Shown piece after piece: positions 38,655-44,410 of a DNA stretch of 44,410 nt. Position numbers and translations under genes: made by a program. The notes under the pieces were generated by a model. The model was given only the letters and a program-made list of their open reading frames with translations, ran no database searches and had not been told where the DNA came from. Positions within the stretch are counted from its first letter, which is position 1. Every line of letters starts with the position of its first letter. Source of the DNA: Candidatus Pacearchaeota archaeon (GTDB lineage: Archaea > Nanoarchaeota > Nanoarchaeia > Pacearchaeales > GW2011-AR1); the NCBI GenBank assembly GCA_023228245.1, contig JALOBN010000016.1, forward strand, positions 1 to 44,410. Direction: 5' to 3'.

Positions 38655-38719
38655 AAAAAAAACGACGGACGAAAAACAAACCTCCCGGTTTTACGGGATG
38701 TTGGCTTCTCGCCCGTCGT
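38655..38719 (-). terminator. Rho-independent terminator upstream of the capsid gene
   Basis: In minus sense ACGACGG (38719-38713) pairs with CCGTCGT (38668-38662), with an inner stem around CCCG/CGGG, followed directly by eight T residues (38662-38655). Ends the glycosyltransferase transcript. The rest of the 38581-38778 gap may hold a capsid promoter, which I could not define. Confidence 0.75.
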
Positions 38720-38778
38720 AACGTGGCGGATAACCGAATAATGGTTGCCGACCGGCCGCCGTAGCGTGCTGGTCAGCA

Positions 38779-39474
38779 TCAGACTATGAATCTAGCGATC
38801 TCTACGGTTTTGTCAAGCGGATTTTTCTGAGATTCCTCCATTGTACCGAAATTAGTATTCATCGCCAGCCAAAGCGTGGCCGGGTCGAGTTTCCACTTGG
38901 CGGCAAACCGAGCTTCGTCGGACTTGGCCGTGGCCATCCTGCCAGACTCCAGCGAAGACCGCAAGGGATCGAGGTGGATCGCATCGCAGTCGCCTACGGA
39001 GACGACGAGCTTGCCAGCCGCCCTTACCTGTTTTTCCATATCCGAATCGGAGTACCACCACTCAAATTGCTCATCGAACCGCAGACCGATTTCTCCCCGA
39101 AGCATGAATGCCCACCCGGTCATTGTCTGGCCGGCGCATTCCGGGTTATGCCTCACGTAGACGCCGCTCGGTCCATCATATCCGCCGGGGTAGGCCAGCC
39201 AAACGCCGGGATCACACCGCAGACCCGCGGCCAGCTTCTCCAAGAACCCGCCGCACACCTCAACATCGTTGTTGAGAATCGCCACGTTGTGCGGTTCCCC
39301 TTGTGACGCCATTGCGGCCCAAGAGAGCCCTCGGTTCCATTTCCGAGTCACCAAATCGTCGCCGTCGTCGAGGAAGATTTTCCCCGGCTCGGCGTCGAGT
39401 TGCTCTATCAAGTGAATCGTCATCGCGCCACGCTCGCCGCGATTCACGGGGATCACAACGTAGGTTTCGATCAT
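38779..39474 (-). CDS. GT-A-type (family 2-like) glycosyltransferase
   Basis: 231 aa. Starts MIETYVVIPVNRG, then ILNNDVEVCGGFLEKLA (DxD-like NDV motif) and AGQTMTGWAFMLRGEIGLRFDEQFEWWYSDSDME, the usual acceptor and W(Y)SDxD block of GT2-like enzymes. Second glycosyltransferase in the head/tail region; could decorate capsid or fibre proteins. Confidence 0.75.
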   Translation of the reverse strand: MIETYVVIPVNRGERGAMTIHLIEQLDAEPGKIFLDDGDDLVTRKWNRGLSWAAMASQGEPHNVAILNNDVEVCGGFLEKLAAGLRCDPGVWLAYPGGYDGPSGVYVRHNPECAGQTMTGWAFMLRGEIGLRFDEQFEWWYSDSDMEKQVRAAGKLVVSVGDCDAIHLDPLRSSLESGRMATAKSDEARFAAKWKLDPATLWLAMNTNFGTMEESQKNPLDKTVEIARFIV

Positions 39475-39689
39475 GTTTTTTTCGGTGGTGGCGGGGGAGG
39501 ACTAGGGCGCAATCTCGCAATCTCAGTCGCGTCTGGCCAACCCGGAGGCTTGGTTATACCATCGCCGCCGCATTGAGGACACTCCGCTTGAATGTATCGC
39601 CGCTTCCAAAATTGCCACCATGTGCGATTTGGAGTGATGATCTCACAAATAAATCCGAGTCCTCGACAACTTTCACAAATATTGATCAT
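39471..39689 (-). CDS. Small zinc-ribbon protein (DnaJ-like CxxCxGxG)
   Basis: 72 aa. CESCRGLGFICEI and CPQCGGDGITKP give two CxxCxGxG knuckles as in DnaJ zinc domains; the tail is Pro-rich. Overlaps the protease and glycosyltransferase genes by four bases each. Possible assembly chaperone, unproven. Confidence 0.6.
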   Translation of the reverse strand: MINICESCRGLGFICEIITPNRTWWQFWKRRYIQAECPQCGGDGITKPPGWPDATEIARLRPSPPPPPPKKT

Positions 39690-40594
39690 CGTAGTCGCTC
39701 CAAAGCCAACCGTTCCCGCTCGATTGCCGCCCGGCGACCGCCGCCCGACGACCTTTTCCCCGACGCCAGCCGCGAGATTTCCGCGTTGAGCGTCCCGATC
39801 CGGTCTGCCATCCTTCGCAGCACGGCCTCCTCGGCTGAGAACATCCGCCCGCCGCCGAAGGTCTCACGCACGGCCTTCTGCGACACGCCACGTTGCGACG
39901 CCACAGCCTTGACAAATGTTTCCCCGGCCTCGTTCACGCGGGCCTGTAGCTCGCTCAAAGCCGCCTCGGTGAGGGGCGAGTCCGAAGAGAACTCTGCCTT
40001 GTTCTCACCGTAGGTCACGTAAGTTGGCTTCACGCCGAGCTTCTCGTTCTGAGTAGAGTAGTCGTAGTGGATGGCCAGGACGCCGATGCTGCCGACCTCG
40101 CCGCTGGGTGTAACCACCAGCTCGTCGCACGCCGCGGCAATCCAGTAGGCGGCCGACGCCGCCATACTGTTAGCCACAGCAACGATAGGCTTGGAGCCTC
40201 TTGCCGCCATGATTCTACTCGCCATTTCGGGCGTGCCCGCGTACCCGCCACCCGGACTGTCTACGTCCAGGACGATTGCCTCGACATCAGGGTTTATTAC
40301 CAAGGCGTCGAACTCCTTTCCGAGACGATCCGTGGAGACGCCTCCAGAGAACTCACTCATCAAGTCCATGCGCTGGGCGACGATGCCGACGACTGGAAGG
40401 ACGGCGACCGACCGGCTGATGGTTGCCTTGCGTTCCAAACGGTTGGACGCTGCCACCCTCTCGACCGTGGCGGCATCGAGCGTCATCCCACACGCCTTGG
40501 CGTCGAGAAAGCCGATCATCGCGTCCATTTTCTCTGGCCGGATGAGCCAGATCAAATCTTGAAAGGCCGATAGGATCGAACTATAGCGTTTCAT
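39686..40594 (-). CDS. Prohead protease, S49 (SppA-like) peptidase
   Basis: 302 aa from the ATG at 40594. LDVDSPGGGYAGTPEMA near 109-125 and VANSMAASAAYWIAAACDEL near 140-158 supply the S49 catalytic Ser (about 147). The Lys is expected in the GENKAEFSS region near 199, and GSIGVLAIHYDYS is also typical. Order portal, protease, capsid is standard for HK97-type heads. A spacer may encode a homologue's ELGVKP-like segment (findings). Confidence 0.88.
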   Translation of the reverse strand: MKRYSSILSAFQDLIWLIRPEKMDAMIGFLDAKACGMTLDAATVERVAASNRLERKATISRSVAVLPVVGIVAQRMDLMSEFSGGVSTDRLGKEFDALVINPDVEAIVLDVDSPGGGYAGTPEMASRIMAARGSKPIVAVANSMAASAAYWIAAACDELVVTPSGEVGSIGVLAIHYDYSTQNEKLGVKPTYVTYGENKAEFSSDSPLTEAALSELQARVNEAGETFVKAVASQRGVSQKAVRETFGGGRMFSAEEAVLRRMADRIGTLNAEISRLASGKRSSGGGRRAAIERERLALERLR

Positions 40595-42254
40595 CAAAAA
40601 ACCTCTCTTTCAGAGTTGTTGCGAGTTCCGTTGCCCGTGTTAGTTTCCACCCTTCCAACAACCCCGGAATATCGGCCCCCGCCTCGAATATCGGCCCGAT
40701 CGGAGCGACGACTGACGCCGCCAGCGTGTTCGGGTCGCATTTTTCGCCGGTTTGAGCCAGCCAAGCTGTGCAGATCGGGTCGAGTGTTTTAACGATGTAC
40801 GCCTGATGCTTCGCGTAAAATCCGACTGCCCACTGGTTCCACTTCTCGCGATCCTCGGAAGCCTTTGCCGCACGGGCGCCCATGCCGTGAATCTCAGTTG
40901 CGGCCATGCGGGCGGCCGCATCGTTCAAGAGAACGGCGAAAGACGCTTCCGCCGCCTTTTTCTTTTGCTTCCGCTTCTCGTAAGCGGTCGGCTCGTCATC
41001 GTCTTCTGCCGGCTTCTGCTTTGGCTTCCCCTTGCCTGACTGGCCGCCTTGTTCATTCTGATCGGGACCGCCGCCGGCCGGCTGCATGTTCAAGGGCTCC
41101 AGGGCAACGTCGCCGCCCTCCAAGGGATTCATGTCCTCGAGTTCGCGGACTTCGTTGCGTGTGAGCCAACCACCTTGCACGCCGATGTTGTAGGACGTGT
41201 ATCGGCTCGTCATATCGCCGCGCAGCAGGGCCTCCACAGCGAGCTTGCTGTAGTAGGCGGGATCGTCAAACAAGGAGAGGTCTGCCGACTGCTCCCATCG
41301 CACGGCCCACGGAGCAAGGGTGTAGGTCACAAACTCGATGGATTGCTGCTCGATATTCGAAAATGTCGCACGGTCGAGAAATCCCACAAGGTGCGGCGCG
41401 ACGCGAAAGAATCTGCATATTTGCAAGCCGGAAAAGTTCTGGCTTTCGATCCATTGGCTGTCTCGATTTGATAAACCGAGTTCATGCAACTCCATATCGT
41501 CCTCGAGAATAGGAGGACTGCCGGCGTTTTCAGGTCCACCATGAAGTTTTCGCCATCCGGCGCGAAAGTTGTCGCGGGCTTGTTGAGTGAACTTTCTTTC
41601 CGCAGGTCGGCTGATCCAGAACGTCGGCAGTCCTCCGTTCTTGAACAGACTGGCGCCATGCGTTTCCTGCGCGATGGCCGATCCTATCGCGTTGCGGGCG
41701 AACTCCAAAACCGATACGCCAACCAACCCGTCGGTACTCATGCCGCGGACGTGAAACACCTGCGCCTGATCGAGAATCACCGAATCGCCCGCCGCTCGTT
41801 GTAACTGATATTGAACGCGGCGATTCGATTGCATCCGCACTTTCACGCGGTCTGGATTCATCGGAATCAGTTCCGTCTCGCCCAGATCGTTTATCACGAT
41901 CTGGTTGTAAAAGTTGCCGCGCAGAGCAAGGTGGGCCATTCCCATCTCCCTCCATTCGATCGGCGTTTGCCAGCTATTCGGCCGATCGTGAAGAGTCTTC
42001 CATAGATAGTAATCCTGAGCGAGTTCCTTCCGTTCCCCGTTGCGCTTGTAAACTCGCCAAGGAAGCGAGCCAAGCGATTCGGCCAAGAGTCGCACGCAAG
42101 CGAAGACTGCGGAAACAGCCATCGCGTTGTCGGGTTTTACCGCGATACCGGCGGAAGACGCCGAGCCGACGGGGTGATACCAAAAGTTGGAATCCGGCCC
42201 CTGCGTTGCGGCATGGCGGCCGGGGACGATGCTAGACAAGGCCGTGGCGATCAT
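40581..42254 (-). CDS. HK97-family portal protein
   Basis: 557 aa. AVFACVRLLAESLGSLPWRVYKR near 50-72, then YLWKTLHDRPNSWQTPIEWREMG, LRGNFYNQIVINDLGETELIPMNPDRVKVR, HVRGMSTDGLVGVSVLEFARNAIGSA and RFFRVAPHLVGFLDRATFSNIEQQSIEFVTYTLAPWAVRWEQ are textbook portal blocks. C-terminal 150 residues add a charged, Lys/Glu-rich extension. Overlaps the 51-aa membrane gene. Confidence 0.95.
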   Translation of the reverse strand: MIATALSSIVPGRHAATQGPDSNFWYHPVGSASSAGIAVKPDNAMAVSAVFACVRLLAESLGSLPWRVYKRNGERKELAQDYYLWKTLHDRPNSWQTPIEWREMGMAHLALRGNFYNQIVINDLGETELIPMNPDRVKVRMQSNRRVQYQLQRAAGDSVILDQAQVFHVRGMSTDGLVGVSVLEFARNAIGSAIAQETHGASLFKNGGLPTFWISRPAERKFTQQARDNFRAGWRKLHGGPENAGSPPILEDDMELHELGLSNRDSQWIESQNFSGLQICRFFRVAPHLVGFLDRATFSNIEQQSIEFVTYTLAPWAVRWEQSADLSLFDDPAYYSKLAVEALLRGDMTSRYTSYNIGVQGGWLTRNEVRELEDMNPLEGGDVALEPLNMQPAGGGPDQNEQGGQSGKGKPKQKPAEDDDEPTAYEKRKQKKKAAEASFAVLLNDAAARMAATEIHGMGARAAKASEDREKWNQWAVGFYAKHQAYIVKTLDPICTAWLAQTGEKCDPNTLAASVVAPIGPIFEAGADIPGLLEGWKLTRATELATTLKERFFDETL

Positions 42255-42406
42255 AATTTAATGCTCCTCACGATTCCTACTCCGATGGCAATGGCAGCGA
42301 TCCCTAACACTGTCAATCCAAGGGCGGGCGACACCAGCCACCCGCCGATACTCAGTATTAGAACCCCGAAGAGAACAAACACGTTCGCAACCGATTCTTT
42401 AGACAT
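42251..42406 (-). CDS. Small two-pass membrane protein between terminase and portal
   Basis: 51 aa, MSKESVANVFVLFGVLILSIGG onward, two hydrophobic helices. Starts 8 bp inside the terminase 3' end and its TGA overlaps the portal ATG, so it is part of the coupled operon. Possibly superinfection exclusion; no motif. Confidence 0.55.
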   Translation of the reverse strand: MSKESVANVFVLFGVLILSIGGWLVSPALGLTVLGIAAIAIGVGIVRSIKL

Positions 42407-44294
42407 TTGATGCCTCTTGTTGTTCGCGACAAATGTCGTCCGCGTAGATCGGTCCGTGATCCTCGTAAGCAGATCTCACATCGAGCGAAGCCATCGCTCG
42501 GCCGAGTCCCATGATTCCGGCAACGATGCCGTCGATCTTTCTATAATCCGGCCCCGGAGGTTTCACTGGCCGATTGTTCGCGTTCGCATCGCTCTTCACG
42601 TTCACATTTCCGGCTTGCCACGTCAGAACCGCGTTGTTCGGATGGTGAAGAATCCCATGAATCAGCAACCGTTTATACTCTGCTGTCGGGCCGGCGAAAT
42701 TGTTCATCGTCTGCGGATACTCCACCATCGCAATGCCGTGATCGTTCTGCATCTTCTCCGCAAGGTCGCGTGCGAATCGTGCGTCAAAGGCCAATTCCAC
42801 AAGATTGAACCGCTCCGAAGCCTCTACGATCTTCGCTTCAACATCCGCGTAAGTGTCCGCCATCAGCGAGAGAAAGCCCGCCTCACACCAACCCGCAATG
42901 TCGATTCGGTTCTTGTACTCCTCAACGGCAATCTCGGGCAGCCAGAAATACGGCCACTGCCGGTACACCATGCGGCCGTCTTCCTCGAAAGGAAAGACCA
43001 GGACAAGCGCCGTCATATCGCGCGTTCGGGAGAGGTCGAGTCCGCCAAAACAATCGCGGCCTAACAGGTCGTCGATGGTGTATTCACGTTCGCACTTCGA
43101 CCAATCGGTCATCGACAGCCAGGGATTCGTCGCACGTTGCCAGATGTCCAACGAGTACCGCTTGAACACGGCTTCGTCGCTGGCCTTGCCTTTTGCCGCC
43201 GCCGCATCCTCCCGCAATGAATCGACGGTAAACGTACTGCCGAGCGACGGATTGACCCTCGCCCATAGAGATTCATCTAACCAATCTTCTCCTGGCGCCG
43301 CCTCGTAAATCAGAGCTAAAAAAGCATCGTCGCGCACATCCCCCTTGATGATCGAACGTGCCCGCTCCAATTCCGAGTAGCAGACGCCTTGATCGTCGTC
43401 CCCAGCTGTCGTAATAACAAACTGCAACGGCTGCCGACGAGAACGATAGCCGTACCGCAATGTATCCCACAGGCCGCGACCCTTCCAAATATGCAACTCG
43501 TCGATGATGCAGGCGTGAATGTTCAACCCTTCCTTGCCGCCTGGTTCATTCGACAACGCCCGATACCAGGAATGGGTTGTTTCGTAGAAAATGTTGTGGG
43601 TGCTGCGGTTTATTTTTAGACACGCCGCCAACTCATTTGAGGATTGCGCCATGCGAATCGCTTCACCGTGTACGATGCTCGCCTGATCTTTGTCCGAGGC
43701 TGCGGAGTAAACCTCGGCGCCCGCCTCCCCGTCAGCACAAAGCATGTAGAGGCCGATCCCGCTCGCAAGGGTTGACTTCCCGTTTTTTTTGGGAACTTCC
43801 ACGAAAGCCCGTCGAAACCGTCTCGAACCATCCGGGCGAATCCAGCCGAACAGCGGGTAGATCAAGTCATCGCGCTGCCATGGCAAGAGTTCGAACGGCT
43901 CGCCAGCCCACTGGCCCTTAGAGTGTCGGAGGAATCGAGGAAAGAAATCCGCCGCATGTTCGGCCAGTCGTTCGTCGAATCGACAGCCAGCGATGAAGGC
44001 GAGTTCGTCAGCCTGATTGCGAATCCAGCGCCGAGCCGCCTTGATGCTTTCCGTCAGATTCGGAGACGGCTTCGGATAATTGAGAACGCCAGACACCAAT
44101 GGGCCGTGCCGATCCTTACGATACGTTCCATCCGCGACGTGTTGTTCCTGCGATTTTTTGTTCCAGCCGCCACCGACCGCAAACGGACTGGAACTTCCCC
44201 TTGCGTCTCGACCTGTCAGGACACGAAGATCGCGCAACTGCTTTCGCAGTTTCTTTTCGGCTTCAAGTATTTCGGGTGTCACGGACTGTGTCAT
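42399..44294 (-). CDS. terL: Terminase large subunit
   Basis: 631 aa. Walker A VPKKNGKST near 167-175, Walker B IIDELH near 263-268, and the nuclease domain with GLDLSRTRDMTALVLV (Asp), LAFDARFARDL and KIDGIVAGIMGLGRA (C-terminal acidic site). ATP-driven packaging motor and nuclease of the HK97-like group. ATG overlaps the stop of the upstream small gene. Confidence 0.95.
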   Translation of the reverse strand: MTQSVTPEILEAEKKLRKQLRDLRVLTGRDARGSSSPFAVGGGWNKKSQEQHVADGTYRKDRHGPLVSGVLNYPKPSPNLTESIKAARRWIRNQADELAFIAGCRFDERLAEHAADFFPRFLRHSKGQWAGEPFELLPWQRDDLIYPLFGWIRPDGSRRFRRAFVEVPKKNGKSTLASGIGLYMLCADGEAGAEVYSAASDKDQASIVHGEAIRMAQSSNELAACLKINRSTHNIFYETTHSWYRALSNEPGGKEGLNIHACIIDELHIWKGRGLWDTLRYGYRSRRQPLQFVITTAGDDDQGVCYSELERARSIIKGDVRDDAFLALIYEAAPGEDWLDESLWARVNPSLGSTFTVDSLREDAAAAKGKASDEAVFKRYSLDIWQRATNPWLSMTDWSKCEREYTIDDLLGRDCFGGLDLSRTRDMTALVLVFPFEEDGRMVYRQWPYFWLPEIAVEEYKNRIDIAGWCEAGFLSLMADTYADVEAKIVEASERFNLVELAFDARFARDLAEKMQNDHGIAMVEYPQTMNNFAGPTAEYKRLLIHGILHHPNNAVLTWQAGNVNVKSDANANNRPVKPPGPDYRKIDGIVAGIMGLGRAMASLDVRSAYEDHGPIYADDICREQQEASNV

Positions 44295-44410
44295 GCTACT
44301 CCGTCGGCCTCGGCCATGCCCGCCAGCGGGTCCAAAACGGTCATCAATTTTAGGGTCTCGTTCTGTCGGATTTCCATTTTCTCACGCTGTCCCCATTTCT
44401 CGTGTCGGCG
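44291..44410 (-). CDS. 3' end of a gene just upstream of terL (possible small terminase subunit)
   Basis: 39 codons then TGA (overlapping the terL ATG), entering from the window edge: RRHEKWGQREKMEIRQNETL and a tail ending EADGVA. If the contig is circular the frame continues across the ends to an ATG at position 45 (AGAGGGGG upstream), giving about 54 aa in total. That is too short for a normal P27/Nu1 small terminase, so the identity is only positional. Confidence 0.5.
   Translation of the reverse strand, partial: RRHEKWGQREKMEIRQNETLKLMTVLDPLAGMAEADGVA

Overview
The window looks like most or all of the genome of a tailed phage with long non-contractile-tail architecture and an HK97-type head. 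It carries large terminase, HK97 portal, S49 (SppA/ClpP-like) prohead protease, major capsid, head-tail connectors, tail tube, tail assembly chaperones with a -1 frameshift, tape measure, tail tip and fibre proteins, a lysis region and a replication/recombination module. I see no integrase, tRNA, rRNA or DNA polymerase. A CsrA homologue, a DUF6745-type protein with its small partner and the GC-rich coding style suggest a planctomycete-like or other environmental bacterial host; this is inference. The right edge ends inside a small gene just upstream of the large terminase. The left edge begins just downstream of an HNH nuclease gene. Joining the two ends restores one short open frame, so the contig may be a circular or circularly permuted genome cut at that point.

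Layout. 1-8.4 kb (minus strand): HNH nuclease, adhesin/fibre-like proteins (LVIVD beta-propeller, LamG), small membrane proteins, a papain-like protease and a membrane-anchored SNase-like protein. 8.4-14.8 kb (minus): accessory and replication genes (DUF6745 protein, pentapeptide-repeat protein, RusA resolvase, HNH protein, Toprim primase), with a 158-bp MITE-like insertion at 12.5 kb. 14.8-24.1 kb (minus): the unusual region. A compact type V (Cas12-like) effector lacks the RuvC-I and RuvC-II catalytic residues and the whole RuvC-III/zinc-finger end. It is followed by 49 CRISPR repeats in seven blocks, with phage genes sitting between repeats where spacers should be: csrA, a Redbeta-type annealase (bet), a DEAH helicase, a putative initiator with in-gene iterons, and several unknown genes. 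In six cases the repeat supplies the stop codon of the gene upstream, and repeats lie immediately before the gene starts. There is no Cas1, Cas2 or Cas4. 24.1-26.0 kb (plus): a divergent promoter/operator region and a four-gene operon with an XRE regulator and an intergenic type I hammerhead ribozyme. 26.0-44.4 kb (minus): tail and head morphogenesis genes in canonical order, read right to left, with two glycosyltransferases.

How it fits together. A leftward promoter near 24.14 kb probably drives a small coupled ORF, the nuclease-dead effector, the array and the interleaved early genes as one long transcript. Repeat processing would then release crRNAs and could also separate or expose the embedded mRNAs. 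Spacers look phage-derived. Two spacers encode the same ten-residue peptide with only synonymous differences, and a duplicated spacer matches this phage's own gene beside the array over 23 of 24 bases. The system therefore appears to recognise genes of closely related phages, probably by binding and silencing rather than cutting. The shared repeats around single genes would also suit cassette exchange by the encoded annealase.
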